Source: Pseudomonas sp. H1h
GTDB lineage: Bacteria; Pseudomonadota; Gammaproteobacteria; Pseudomonadales; Pseudomonadaceae
DNA length: 64,000 nucleotides
Direction: 5' to 3'
Assembly (NCBI RefSeq): GCF_000633255.1
Contig: NZ_AYMJ01000018.1
Location: forward strand, 62,001-126,000
This document shows positions 9,886 through 18,586 of the stretch, in pieces. A program made the translations under genes and the position numbers. Below the pieces are notes generated by a model. It ran no database searches. It saw only the letters and a list, made by a program, of their open reading frames with translations, and was not told the origin of the DNA. Numbering within the stretch: the first letter of the stretch is position 1; each line of letters opens with the position of its first letter.

Positions 9886-9887
9886 TC

Positions 9888-10241
9888 ATGGCTTACATCG
9901 ATATTTTTGTAGCACCTGTACCGAATGCCAATCGCGAGCGGTACAAAAAACACTGTGAGATCGCCGCGAAACTGTTCAAGGAATACGGCGCAAAGGATGT
10001 CGTTCAGTGCTGGGGCGATGACGTGCCGGAGGGCAAAGTCACGTCATTCCCGATGGCGGTAAAACTCAAGGACGGCGAGACAGTTTCCTCCGGCTGGCTG
10101 ATCTGGCCGGACAAAGCCACCCGCGACGCCGGCATGGCCAAAATGATGGAGGACCCGCGCATGCAACCGGACGTCAACCCGATGGGGTTTGATGGTCAGC
10201 GCATGATCTTTGGCGGTTTCAAGAACATTCTTGAATCCTGA
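9888..10241 (+). CDS. DUF1428 family protein
   Basis: A 117-residue soluble protein of the DUF1428 (YbaA-like) family: MAYIDIFVAPVPNANRERYK at the start and MGFDGQRMIFGGF near the end are the family's conserved ends. It probably adopts a ferredoxin-like dimeric alpha-beta barrel fold; the biochemical role of the family is unknown. ATG 9888 follows CAAGGAGAG, which overlaps the stop of the preceding lipoprotein gene, so the two are likely an operon. Confidence 0.88.
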   Translation: MAYIDIFVAPVPNANRERYKKHCEIAAKLFKEYGAKDVVQCWGDDVPEGKVTSFPMAVKLKDGETVSSGWLIWPDKATRDAGMAKMMEDPRMQPDVNPMGFDGQRMIFGGFKNILES

Positions 10242-10256
10242 AATTCACCTGTTCCG

Positions 10257-10346
10257 TGCAGGAGTGAGCCTGCTCGCGATGGCGGTGGTTCAGTCGCTGA
10301 AGATGCTGGCTGTGCCGACCGCTTCGCGAGCAAGCCCGTTCCCACA
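10257..10346. repeat. REP inverted pair (REPIN)
   Basis: Forward GAGTGAGCCTGCTCGCGA and inverted TTCGCGAGCAAGCCCG, about 45 bp apart, after the DUF1428 gene. Confidence 0.85.
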
Positions 10347-10357
10347 TGGGCTTGCGG

Positions 10358-10552
10358 TCATTCAGATGAGGGGGTAATCCGGCAGCTTTTGCGGTTGCGG
10401 ATTTCTTCGTCCGTAGGCCGTTCGCAAACGAATTCGAAACGCGGTTCACCTTCGCTGTAATGCACCAGCCAGCCCCACTCCAGTTCGGCTTCATCCTGCC
10501 CGGGGTTCGGTGGTCTGGCCCACCACGGCTCTTTGCTGAGAATCTCGCGCAT
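10358..10552 (-). CDS. Hypothetical protein, 64 aa
   Basis: Short acidic protein starting MREILSKEPWWARPPNPGQD, rich in Trp, Glu and Pro. No membrane segment or recognised domain. An AGAGG ribosome site precedes ATG 10552, and it is divergent from thpR. Its composition is unlike the out-of-frame translations of this genome, which are rich in Arg, Ser and Ala. Probably real; function unknown. Confidence 0.6.
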   Translation of the reverse strand: MREILSKEPWWARPPNPGQDEAELEWGWLVHYSEGEPRFEFVCERPTDEEIRNRKSCRITPSSE

Positions 10553-10657
10553 GACGGCCTCTGGTTCGATGGCAATCCTTGAACTATAGCCGGGTGTCGC
10601 GAGTCGTCAGAGAAGGCTGTGTAGAATCGCCTGATCGACGAGCGAAGGAGCAGGGCC

Positions 10658-11197
10658 ATGATCGATGAAGTGCGAATGGATCTTCCCGCCAAGCGACTGT
10701 TTTTCGCCCTCGACTGTCCGCCATTACAACGCAAGGCCATTGCTCAATGGCGCGGCGAGCTTGGGCTGCGCACCGGCAAACCGGTGCCGGCGGATAACTT
10801 TCACCTGACGCTGCTGTTCCTCGGTGCCGTGCCGCTGGCGCAGATCAATGAAGTCTGCGAGGCCGCCGGCAAGGTGCGCACGCCGGCTGAAACGTTGAGG
10901 ATTGCGCTGGATCGCCTGCAGGTCTGGCATCGGGCCGGGATCCTGTCGTTGGCGCCCGAGCGGGCACCACCGGCATTGTTGCGCCTGGTCTATGCGCTGG
11001 AACAGGCGATGTTGCCGTTTGGCTTCGAAGCGTCTGCGCGCGAGTTTCGCCCGCACCTGACCCTGGCCCGTGACTACCGTGCAGCGGAGCCGGAATCCGC
11101 CACGCCGGCGGAATTCTTCCTGCGCGCCGAGCGCTTTGCCCTGTTCGAATCGCACAAGGGGCGTTACCGGATCCTGCAGGAATGGCCGCTGAATTGA
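10658..11197 (+). CDS. thpR: RNA 2',3'-cyclic phosphodiesterase (2H family, LigT)
   Basis: Member of the two-histidine phosphoesterase superfamily, which opens 2',3'-cyclic phosphate ends on RNA. The 179-residue protein carries both H-x-T/S-x motifs: HLTLLFLG near residue 49 and HLTLARD near residue 130. The spacing matches ThpR/LigT proteins. A strong AAGGAG precedes the ATG. Single gene, divergent from the 64-aa hypothetical and convergent with potF. Confidence 0.92.
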   Translation: MIDEVRMDLPAKRLFFALDCPPLQRKAIAQWRGELGLRTGKPVPADNFHLTLLFLGAVPLAQINEVCEAAGKVRTPAETLRIALDRLQVWHRAGILSLAPERAPPALLRLVYALEQAMLPFGFEASAREFRPHLTLARDYRAAEPESATPAEFFLRAERFALFESHKGRYRILQEWPLN

Positions 11198-11203
11198 GCG
11201 CAC

Positions 11204-11226
11204 AAAAAAAGGCGCCCAAGGGCGCC
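11204..11226 (-). terminator. Rho-independent terminator
   Basis: GGCGCCC pairs with GGGCGCC over a 2-nt loop. On the minus strand it is followed by seven Ts (11210-11204), so it best fits the end of the potGHIF transcript, after the REP pair. It may also slow transcription from thpR. Confidence 0.8.
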
Positions 11227-11332
11227 TGAATTCACCTGAGCCGAGGGAGCCAGGTGAGGCCGTTCAATGCAGGGTGCAGCGGTGGTAAGGCGCTGCGTGA
11301 ACGGGAACTTTTTCGGCACTGCATTGCTTCAC

Positions 11333-11422
11333 TGTGGGAGCGAGCCTGCTCGCGAAGGCGTCGGCACCTTCAGCCTCTTCATCGCCTGACATACCGCTTT
11401 CGCGAGCAGGCTCGCTCCCACA
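11333..11422. repeat. REP inverted pair (REPIN)
   Basis: Forward TGTGGGAGCGAGCCTGCTCG and its inverted partner about 45 bp on, just after the potF stop. Confidence 0.92.
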
Positions 11423-11441
11423 TTTTTGATCGCTGGTGTTT

Positions 11442-12539
11442 TTACTTGCCGAGTTTCACCCGGGTCCAGCCTCGGGTCATGATCCGCTGTGTGGCAATCG
11501 GCTGATCCGGCACCGCATAAAGCGTCGCCATCACCGCCTGCGACGGGTATGAGCCCGGGTCGTTGCGGATCGCTTCGTCCACCAGTGGCGTGGCCGCCGC
11601 GTTGGCGTTGCTGTAGCCGTTGCTGTTGGTGATCTCGGCAATGATGTCCGGACGCATCAGGAAGTTCATGAACAGGTAAGCGTTGTCGACGTTGGCGGCA
11701 TCACGCGGGATCGCGACCATGTCGTAGAAACTGCCGGCGCCTTCCTTCGGAATGCTGTAGTCGATCTTCACCTTGTTGCCGGCTTCCACGGCACGGGCCT
11801 TGGCCTGCAGCACGTCACCGGAGTACCCGACCGCCACGCAAATATTGCCGTTGGCCAGGTCCGAGATGTACTTCGAAGAATGGAAGTACGCCACGTACGG
11901 GCGGATCTTCATGAGCAGCGCCTCGGCTTCCTTGATGTGCGCGGTGTCCTTGTCGTTCACCGGATAGCCCAGATAGTGCAGGGCGGCCGGGATCATTTCG
12001 GTCGGCGAGTCGAGGAAGCTGATGCCGCAGGCTTTCAGTTTTTCAGCATTTTGCGGGTTGAACAGCAAGTCCCAGGAATCGGTCGGGGCGTTGGCGCCGA
12101 GCACTTCCTTGACCTTTGCCGGGTTGAAACCGATGCCGATCGAGCCCCACATGTACGGGAACGCATGGGCGTTGTCCGGATCACTGGCAGCGGCGTTTTT
12201 CAACAGCACCGGGTTGAGATTCTTCCAGTTCGGCAGCTTCGATTTGTCCAGCGTCTGATAGACACCGGCCTTGATCTGCTTGGCCAGGAAACTGTTGGAC
12301 GGTACGACCAGGTCATAACCGGATTTGCCCGCCAGCAAGCGCGCCTCAAGGGTCTCGTTGCTGTCGAACACGTCATAGGTCACGCGGATGCCGGTCTCGT
12401 CTTCGAACTTCTTGACGGTGTCCGGCGCGATGTAATCGGACCAGTTGTAAACACGCAGCACCTTGTCGTTGGCCTGGGCGCCCATGACCATTGCGCCCAT
12501 TAAGGACAGTGTCAGCAGAGTCCTGCCAAACATTTTCAT
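11442..12539 (-). CDS. potF: Putrescine-binding periplasmic protein (PotF/SpuD-like)
   Basis: Periplasmic substrate-binding subunit of the putrescine ABC importer. It begins with a Sec signal (MKMFGRTLLTLSLMGAMVM, cleavage after AQA). The mature sequence carries the polyamine-binding signature VLRVYNWSDYIAPDTVKKF and a two-lobed PotD/PotF architecture; 365 residues in all is normal. ATG 12539 has GGAG eight bases upstream. It is the last gene after potG-potH-potI, whereas E. coli has potF first. The 140-bp gap before it may allow separate or amplified expression of the binding protein. Confidence 0.92.
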   Translation of the reverse strand: MKMFGRTLLTLSLMGAMVMGAQANDKVLRVYNWSDYIAPDTVKKFEDETGIRVTYDVFDSNETLEARLLAGKSGYDLVVPSNSFLAKQIKAGVYQTLDKSKLPNWKNLNPVLLKNAAASDPDNAHAFPYMWGSIGIGFNPAKVKEVLGANAPTDSWDLLFNPQNAEKLKACGISFLDSPTEMIPAALHYLGYPVNDKDTAHIKEAEALLMKIRPYVAYFHSSKYISDLANGNICVAVGYSGDVLQAKARAVEAGNKVKIDYSIPKEGAGSFYDMVAIPRDAANVDNAYLFMNFLMRPDIIAEITNSNGYSNANAAATPLVDEAIRNDPGSYPSQAVMATLYAVPDQPIATQRIMTRGWTRVKLGK

Positions 12540-12599
12540 CGGTACAACTCCATTCTTCTTATTCAAAAGCTTTTAAGCAAAAGCACAAAACCAAAACAG

Positions 12600-12665
12600 C
12601 AGCACACCTGACCTGTGGCGAGGGAGCTTGTGTAGCGAGGGGATAAACCCCCTCACCACACTGGC
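12600..12665. repeat. Short inverted repeat between potI and potF
   Basis: TGTGGCGAGGGAGCTTGTGT followed by an imperfect GGGGATAAACCCCC hairpin. It resembles another GTGGCGAGGGAGCTTG repeat common in pseudomonads. Could form a stem in the potI-potF mRNA. Confidence 0.45.
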
Positions 12666-12679
12666 TCCTCATCACATTG

Positions 12680-13561
12680 TCAGGCTGCGGCAGTGGCGGC
12701 GCGTTGCGGCTGTTGCCACGACTCATTCGCCGTCTGATCCATCGCTTCCTGAATCGCCCGCTTGCGGTTGGCCTCTGCCTTGCGGCCGAAGTACCAGACC
12801 AGGAAGGTCACCAGCGACACTGCCAGCAGAATCAGGCTGGCCACGGCGTTGATCTCAGGCTTCACGCCCAGACGCACCGCCGAGAACACTTCCATCGGCA
12901 GCGTGGTCGAACCCGGGCCGGAGACGAAGCTCGCCAGCACCAGGTCATCCAGCGACAGGGCGAACGACATCATGCCGCCCGCAGCCAGCGACGGCGCGAT
13001 CATCGGAATGGTGATCAGGAAAAACACCTTGAACGGTTTGGCCCCCAGATCCATCGCGGCTTCTTCGATCGACAGATCCAGTTCACGCAGGCGGGCAGAG
13101 ACTACCACTGCCACATAAGCGGCACAAAATGTGGTGTGAGCGATCCAGATGGTGACGATGCCACGTTCCTGCGGCCAGCCGATCAACTGCGCCATGGCCA
13201 CGAACAGCAACAACAGCGACAGACCGGTGATCACCTCTGGCATCACCAACGGCGCGGTCACCAGACCACCGAACAGCGTGCGACCCTTGAAGCGTGTGAC
13301 GCGAGTCAGAACGAACGCGGCGAGGGTGCCCAGCGCAACGGCAGCAATCGCGGTGTAGCAGGCGATTTCCAGCGAGCGCACTACCGAGCCCATCAGTTGC
13401 GTGTTGTCGAGCAGGCCGACGTACCACTTCACCGACCAGCCGCCCCACACCGTCACCAGTTTCGAGGCGTTGAACGAGTAGATCACCAGGATCAGCATCG
13501 GCAGATAAATGAACATCAGGCCGAAGATCAACATGAACTTGGAAAAACCGAAGCGTTTCAT
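12680..13561 (-). CDS. potI: Putrescine ABC transporter permease PotI
   Basis: Second inner-membrane permease of the putrescine importer. The 293-residue protein has six hydrophobic spans and the binding-protein-dependent transport EAA loop (EEAAMDLGAKPFKVFFLITI), which docks the ATPase. The N-terminus MKRFGFSKFMLIFGLMFIYL matches PotI proteins. Its ATG overlaps the potH stop (ATGA), so translation is coupled. Confidence 0.93.
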   Translation of the reverse strand: MKRFGFSKFMLIFGLMFIYLPMLILVIYSFNASKLVTVWGGWSVKWYVGLLDNTQLMGSVVRSLEIACYTAIAAVALGTLAAFVLTRVTRFKGRTLFGGLVTAPLVMPEVITGLSLLLLFVAMAQLIGWPQERGIVTIWIAHTTFCAAYVAVVVSARLRELDLSIEEAAMDLGAKPFKVFFLITIPMIAPSLAAGGMMSFALSLDDLVLASFVSGPGSTTLPMEVFSAVRLGVKPEINAVASLILLAVSLVTFLVWYFGRKAEANRKRAIQEAMDQTANESWQQPQRAATAAA

Positions 13562-14472
13562 CCCCGTGCCTCCATCTCTTTGGCCTGACTGCGGTTGAAC
13601 AGCAGAATCGGCACAATCAGGATCAACAGCATCACTACCGCCAGTGCAGACGCCACCGGCCAGTCGCGGTTATTGAAGAACTCTTGCCACAGCACGCGAC
13701 CGATCATCAGCGTCTCCGGGCCACCCAGCAGTTCCGGGATCACGAACTCACCCACCACCGGAATGAACACCAGCATGCAGCCGGCGATTATCCCGTTCTT
13801 GGCCAGCGGCACGGTGATTTTCCAGAAGTTGTTGAAGTTGCTTGAACCCAGGTCCGACGCGGCCTCCAGCAGGCTGCCATCGTGCTTCACCAGGTTGGCG
13901 TACAGCGGCAGCACCATGAACGGCAGGTAGGCGTAGACCACACCGATGTACACAGCGGTGTTGGTGTTGAGGATCTCGATCGGGTGATCGGTCAGCCCCG
14001 TCCACATCAGAAACGCATTGAGCAGACCGTTGTTGCTGAGGATGCCCATCCATGCGTAAACGCGGATCAGGATCGCGGTCCAGGTCGGCATCATGATCAA
14101 CAGCAGTAGGACGTTTTGCGCTTCCTTGCTCGCCTTGGTGATTGCGTAGGCCATCGGGAAGCCGATCACCAGGCACATCAGTGTGCTCAGTGCCGCGACC
14201 TTCAGCGAACCGAGGTAGGCCGACAGGTACAGCTCGTCTTCGCCGAGCATGGTGTAGTTGCCGATGTTGAGCATCAGCTGGAATTTCTGTTCGGCGTAGG
14301 TGTAGATCTCCGTGTATGGCGGGATCGACAGCGCGGCTTCCGAGAAACTGATCTTCATCACCAGGAAGAACGGCAGCATGAAGAACAGGAACAGCCAGAT
14401 GAACGGTATGCCAATGACCCATTTTCGCCCGCTGGGCACCAGGCGCAGGAATTGCTGATTGAAGGTTCTCAT
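13558..14472 (-). CDS. potH: Putrescine ABC transporter permease PotH
   Basis: First permease of the importer, 304 residues with six membrane spans. It has an EAA-type loop (LLEAASDLGSSNFNNFWKIT) and the usual long first periplasmic loop. ATG 14472 (MRTFNQQFLRLVPSG) is chosen because it overlaps the potG stop as ATGA. The open frame runs 11 codons further upstream without support. Confidence 0.93.
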   Translation of the reverse strand: MRTFNQQFLRLVPSGRKWVIGIPFIWLFLFFMLPFFLVMKISFSEAALSIPPYTEIYTYAEQKFQLMLNIGNYTMLGEDELYLSAYLGSLKVAALSTLMCLVIGFPMAYAITKASKEAQNVLLLLIMMPTWTAILIRVYAWMGILSNNGLLNAFLMWTGLTDHPIEILNTNTAVYIGVVYAYLPFMVLPLYANLVKHDGSLLEAASDLGSSNFNNFWKITVPLAKNGIIAGCMLVFIPVVGEFVIPELLGGPETLMIGRVLWQEFFNNRDWPVASALAVVMLLILIVPILLFNRSQAKEMEARG

Positions 14473-15611
14473 GAGCGCAGTACCACGCCGCTGTCGTCTT
14501 CCCACCAGACGTAGACCTTGTCGTCCCAGGTCGGACGCGCGCCACGGCGTTCGGCGTTGGCCATGAACGACTGGACGATCTTGCCGCCAGGCAGCTCGAC
14601 GTAGAACACCGAGTGGCCGCCGAGGTAGGCGATGTCATGCACCTTGCCTTCCGACCAGTTGTAACGGGTCTCTGGCTTGAGGGTGCTGACGAGCATTTTT
14701 TCCGGGCGGATCGCGTAGGTGATCGACTTGTCCTGCACCGAGGTGCTGACGCCGTGGCCGACGTAGATCTTCTGCTGCAAGTCCGGGCTGTGGATGATCG
14801 CGTGACCTTCAAGGTCTTCCACCACGGTGCCGTCGAAGGCGTTCACGTTGCCGATGAATTCGCAGACCATGCGGCTGACCGGTGCTTCATAGATGTCGAC
14901 CGGGCTGCCGATCTGGGCGATCCAGCCCAGGTGCATGATCGCGATGCGCTCGGCCATGGTCATGGCCTCTTCCTGGTCGTGGGTCACCATCACGCAGGTC
15001 ACGCCGACGCGCTCGATGATTTGCACCAGCTCAAGCTGCATCTGCGACCGCAGTTTTTTATCCAGCGCGCCCATCGGTTCGTCCAGCAGCAACAGCTTCG
15101 GACGTTTGGCCAGGGAGCGGGCGAGGGCGACGCGTTGACGCTGACCGCCGGACAACTGATGGGGTTTGCGCTTGGCGTATTGGGTCATGTGCACCAGGCG
15201 CAGCATCTCTTCGACGCGGGCGTCGATTTCGCTGGCCGGCAAACGGTCCTGCTTCAAACCGAAGGCAATGTTCTGCGCCACGGTCATGTGCGGGAACAGC
15301 GCGTACGACTGGAACATCATGTTGATCGGCCGTTCGTACGGCGGCATGTCGGTGATGTCCACGCCGTCGAGCAGAATCCGCCCTTCAGTCGGGCGCTCGA
15401 AACCGGCGAGCATGCGCAGCAGGGTCGATTTGCCCGAACCGGAGCCGCCCAGCAGCGCGAAGATCTCGCCCTGATGGATCTCCAGGGACACATCGTCCAC
15501 AGCGGTGGTTTCGTCGAACTTCTTGGTGACACGGTCGACTTTCACCAGAACCTTTTTCGGTTGCTGGTGGCCTTCAAGTGCCTTCCTGTAAGTGCTGGAG
15601 GCGTTTGCCAT
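14469..15611 (-). CDS. potG: Putrescine ABC transporter ATP-binding protein PotG
   Basis: ATPase of the importer, 380 residues. Walker A is GGSGSGKST near residue 56, the signature is LSGGQRQRVALARS, and Walker B is LLLLDEPMGALD with the H-loop VTHDQEEA. A C-terminal TOBE domain follows. GGGAG precedes the ATG. First gene of potGHI-F. The 371-bp gap to puuD holds a REP pair and otherwise no gene, so potG probably has its own promoter there. Confidence 0.95.
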   Translation of the reverse strand: MANASSTYRKALEGHQQPKKVLVKVDRVTKKFDETTAVDDVSLEIHQGEIFALLGGSGSGKSTLLRMLAGFERPTEGRILLDGVDITDMPPYERPINMMFQSYALFPHMTVAQNIAFGLKQDRLPASEIDARVEEMLRLVHMTQYAKRKPHQLSGGQRQRVALARSLAKRPKLLLLDEPMGALDKKLRSQMQLELVQIIERVGVTCVMVTHDQEEAMTMAERIAIMHLGWIAQIGSPVDIYEAPVSRMVCEFIGNVNAFDGTVVEDLEGHAIIHSPDLQQKIYVGHGVSTSVQDKSITYAIRPEKMLVSTLKPETRYNWSEGKVHDIAYLGGHSVFYVELPGGKIVQSFMANAERRGARPTWDDKVYVWWEDDSGVVLRS

Positions 15612-15709
15612 GTGAAACTCCCAACAGGTTTCGTTCGCCGGGCCAACGTGGCCTGGCTTAAAAGTGGATTGCAGAGCGATATGCGCATTTCCTGTCGGAT
15701 CACATCCCC

Positions 15710-15798
15710 TGTGGGAGCGGGCTTGCTCGCGAATGCGGCGTGTCAGTCGACGTCGTTGTTGCCTGACACTCCGCTTTCGCGAGCAAGCCCGCTCCCAT
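15710..15798. repeat. REP inverted pair (REPIN)
   Basis: Forward TGTGGGAGCGGGCTTGCTCG and inverted TTCGCGAGCAAGCCCGCTCC in the puuD-potG gap. The remaining part of that gap (15800-15982) shows no gene. Confidence 0.92.
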
Positions 15799-15982
15799 AG
15801 GGTTTTGCGTTGTCCTGACGGGCACTGCTCATACCGATCCGGCTTGGTCGGCGCCGCCGTCCTGGCTGCCTGGGTCGTACTTGTTGTTATTACTGTTTGT
15901 TGTTTTCACGGATGGCGGATGCGCACACGCACAGCCGCCGACCCCGTGGGGGCAGTAAACAGTGATGAAATCCTGGGGGGTG

Positions 15983-16744
15983 TCAGCGCTTGTTGCGTCG
16001 CGCCGCACGTTGCCGGCAAGCCTCGCCGAACGCCTGGAAAATCTTCAGGTAGTTCGGGTTGTCCAGCACTTGCCATTCAGGGTGCCATTGCACGCCGAGG
16101 GCGAAGGTCGGGCTGTGCTCGACCGAGATCGCCTCGATCAGGCCATCCGGCGCCACAGCTTCGGCACGCAGGCCGGGAGCGAGGCGGTCGATGCCCTGAC
16201 TGTGAATCGAGTTGACCTGAAACTCGCCCGGCAACTCCAGCGCTTCGAACACCCCACCGGCCAGCACAGTGACGGCATGCGCCGGTGCGTATTGCACGGC
16301 GACGTCCGGGCTGTCGGCTTCACGGTGATCGAGCATACCCGGCAGCTCGTGGACCTTCTGGTGCAGGCTGCCGCCGAAGGCCACGTTCATTTCCTGGAAG
16401 CCACGGCAGATGCCGAGCACCGGAACGCCCGCCGCGATGGCTGCACGTAATAAAGGAAGGGTGGTGGCGTCCCGCGCCGGATCGTGATCCGTACCGGGGG
16501 CGCTGGCCGGGCCTTGATAGTGGAAGGGTTCCACATTCGAGGGCGAGCCGGTCAGCAACAGACCGTCGAGTTGACCGAGCAGGTCTTCGACTTCAGTCAG
16601 TTTGCCAAGGGAAGGAATGACCACCGGCAACCCCAGCGCCGCGACGCTGACAGCGCGAACGTATTTGTCGCCGCTGATGTGATAGGGGTGCAGGCCAATC
16701 TGTTTGACGCACGCAGTAACGCCGATCAATGGCTTGAATGCCAT
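15983..16744 (-). CDS. puuD: Gamma-glutamyl-GABA hydrolase (PuuD/SpuA-like)
   Basis: Class I glutamine-amidotransferase-fold hydrolase that splits gamma-glutamyl-GABA to glutamate and GABA, the last step of the glutamylated putrescine route. The nucleophile elbow VLGICRGFQEMN and the catalytic HPEW (GVQWHPEWQ) are both present. 253 residues is the expected size. Upstream of the pot genes on the same strand and divergent from puuA, so one intergenic region can control both arms of the pathway. Confidence 0.93.
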   Translation of the reverse strand: MAFKPLIGVTACVKQIGLHPYHISGDKYVRAVSVAALGLPVVIPSLGKLTEVEDLLGQLDGLLLTGSPSNVEPFHYQGPASAPGTDHDPARDATTLPLLRAAIAAGVPVLGICRGFQEMNVAFGGSLHQKVHELPGMLDHREADSPDVAVQYAPAHAVTVLAGGVFEALELPGEFQVNSIHSQGIDRLAPGLRAEAVAPDGLIEAISVEHSPTFALGVQWHPEWQVLDNPNYLKIFQAFGEACRQRAARRNKR

Positions 16745-16806
16745 TTTTATTCACCTCGAAGTTTGACACTTGAACGAGCTTTTCCGGAGCTTAGCCTCGT
16801 TGATTT

Positions 16807-16818
16807 TAATTAACAACT
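16807..16818. promoter_or_regulatory. TAATTAACAACT element, puuD side
   Basis: TAATTAACAACT about 60 bp upstream of the puuD ATG. A near-identical TAATTAACAGCT lies just before puuA. The pairing in a divergent polyamine promoter region makes it a candidate operator; the binding protein is unknown. Confidence 0.35.
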
Positions 16819-17001
16819 GCCATGTAAAAAATTCTAAACGCCGCTCATCAAATCTTCATGGTTCTCGGGCATCTGGCGCCAGTGTTGGCACGTGAGTGTT
16901 AAAAAAAGCCCGAAAAATAAACCCTGAGCGGTCATCTGTTCGCTATTGACTTCACTTTGCCGTTCGGGTTGACTGGCTCCGTGAAAGAGCAGTGAACATA
17001 A

Positions 17002-17013
17002 TAATTAACAGCT
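17002..17013. promoter_or_regulatory. TAATTAACAGCT element, puuA side
   Basis: Second copy of the AT-rich element, 13 bp before the puuA ATG, where a bound repressor would block initiation. The rest of the 282-bp gap shows no gene. Confidence 0.35.
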
Positions 17014-17026
17014 AAATAGGTGCATC

Positions 17027-18403
17027 ATGTCGGTCCCTCTGCGTGCCGTTCAACTCAACGAAGCAAACGCATTCCTTAAGAAACATCCTGAGGTTTTGTA
17101 CGTCGACCTTCTGATTGCAGACATGAACGGTGTGGTGCGCGGCAAGCGCATCGAGCGCACCAGTCTTCACAAGGTTTACGAGAAAGGCATCAACCTGCCG
17201 GCCTCGCTCTTCGCTCTCGACATCAATGGCTCCACGGTGGAAAGCACCGGCCTGGGTCTGGACATCGGCGACGCTGACCGCATCTGCTACCCGATCCCGG
17301 GCACCCTGAGCATCGAGCCGTGGCAGAAGCGTCCTACCGCGCAACTGTTGATGACCATGCACGAGATCGAAGGCGAGCCGTTCTTCGCCGACCCGCGTGA
17401 AGTGCTGGCCAACGTCGTGCGCAAGTTCGACGAACTGGGCCTGACCATCTGCGCCGCGTTCGAACTCGAGTTCTACCTGATCGACCAGGACAACGTGAAC
17501 GGCCGTCCGCAGTCGCCACGTTCGCCAGTGTCCGGCAAGCGTCCGGTGTCGACTCAGGTGTACCTGATCGACGATCTCGATGAATACGTCGACTGCCTGC
17601 AAGACATCCTCGAAGGCGCGAAAGAGCAGGGCATCCCGGCTGACGCCATCGTCAAGGAAAGCGCCCCGGCGCAGTTCGAAGTCAACCTGCATCACGTCTC
17701 CGACCCGATCAAGGCCTGCGACTACGCGGTCCTGCTCAAGCGTCTGGTGAAGAACATCGCCTACGACCACGAGATGGACACCACCTTCATGGCCAAGCCG
17801 TATCCGGGCCAGGCGGGCAACGGTCTGCACGTGCACATTTCGATCCTGGACAAAGAGGGCAACAACATCTTCGCCAGCGAGGATCCCGAGCAGAACGCCG
17901 CGCTGCGACACGCGATCGGCGGTGTGCTGGAGACCCTGCCTGCGCAAATGGCCTTCCTCTGCCCGAACGTCAACTCGTACCGCCGCTTCGGCGCGCAGTT
18001 CTACGTGCCGAACTCGCCGAGCTGGGGCATCGACAACCGCACCGTGGCGGTACGTGTGCCGACCGGTTCGGCCGACGCTGTGCGCATCGAGCACCGCGTG
18101 GCGGGTGCCGATGCCAACCCGTACCTGCTGATGGCCTCGGTGCTGGCCGGTATTCACCACGGCCTGACCAATCAGATCGAACCAGGCGCGCCGGTTGAAG
18201 GCAACAGCTACGAGCAGAACGAACAGAGCCTGCCGAACAACCTGCGCGACGCATTGCGTGAGCTGGACGACAGCGAAGTCATGGCCCGCTACATCGACCC
18301 GATGTACATCGACGTATTTGTCGCGTGCAAGGAAAGCGAGCTGGCCGAGTTCGAAAACTCGATCTCCGACCTTGAGTACAACTGGTATCTGCATACGGTC
18401 TGA
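17027..18403 (+). CDS. puuA: Gamma-glutamylputrescine synthetase (PuuA/PauA family)
   Basis: Glutamine-synthetase-fold ligase joining glutamate to putrescine with ATP, the entry step of the Puu pathway. The 458-residue protein has the GS catalytic domain: AAFELEFYLID (metal ligands), NGLHVHIS, NSYRRFGAQFYVP and RIEHRVAGADANPYLLMA. Its start MSVPLRAVQLNEANAFLKKH is typical of PauA proteins of pseudomonads, which have several paralogues; a second is at 31333-32697. Placement beside puuD, puuC and puuB supports putrescine as substrate. Confidence 0.92.
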   Translation: MSVPLRAVQLNEANAFLKKHPEVLYVDLLIADMNGVVRGKRIERTSLHKVYEKGINLPASLFALDINGSTVESTGLGLDIGDADRICYPIPGTLSIEPWQKRPTAQLLMTMHEIEGEPFFADPREVLANVVRKFDELGLTICAAFELEFYLIDQDNVNGRPQSPRSPVSGKRPVSTQVYLIDDLDEYVDCLQDILEGAKEQGIPADAIVKESAPAQFEVNLHHVSDPIKACDYAVLLKRLVKNIAYDHEMDTTFMAKPYPGQAGNGLHVHISILDKEGNNIFASEDPEQNAALRHAIGGVLETLPAQMAFLCPNVNSYRRFGAQFYVPNSPSWGIDNRTVAVRVPTGSADAVRIEHRVAGADANPYLLMASVLAGIHHGLTNQIEPGAPVEGNSYEQNEQSLPNNLRDALRELDDSEVMARYIDPMYIDVFVACKESELAEFENSISDLEYNWYLHTV

Positions 18404-18426
18404 TTCGCAGACCAACACCGACCCCC

Positions 18427-18516
18427 TGTGGGAGCGGGCTTGCTCGCGAAAGCGGTGTGTCTCGCAGTGAAGATGCTGGACGTACCGACGCCTTCGCGAG
18501 CAAGCCCGCTCCCACA
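18427..18516. repeat. REP inverted pair (REPIN)
   Basis: Complete forward/inverted REP pair in the puuA-puuC gap, within what would be the polycistronic message. Confidence 0.92.
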
Positions 18517-18586
18517 GGGGATTCGGTTACCAAATTTGATTGACGGGTGTTCGCCCGTCATCCACTCCCCTTGTCGAGCCACAACA

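Noticed and set aside
16884..16902. Sigma-54 promoter suggested by TTGGCACGTGAGTGTTA before puuA
   Set aside because: The -24 half fits but the -12 GC is missing, so there is no convincing sigma-54 site.
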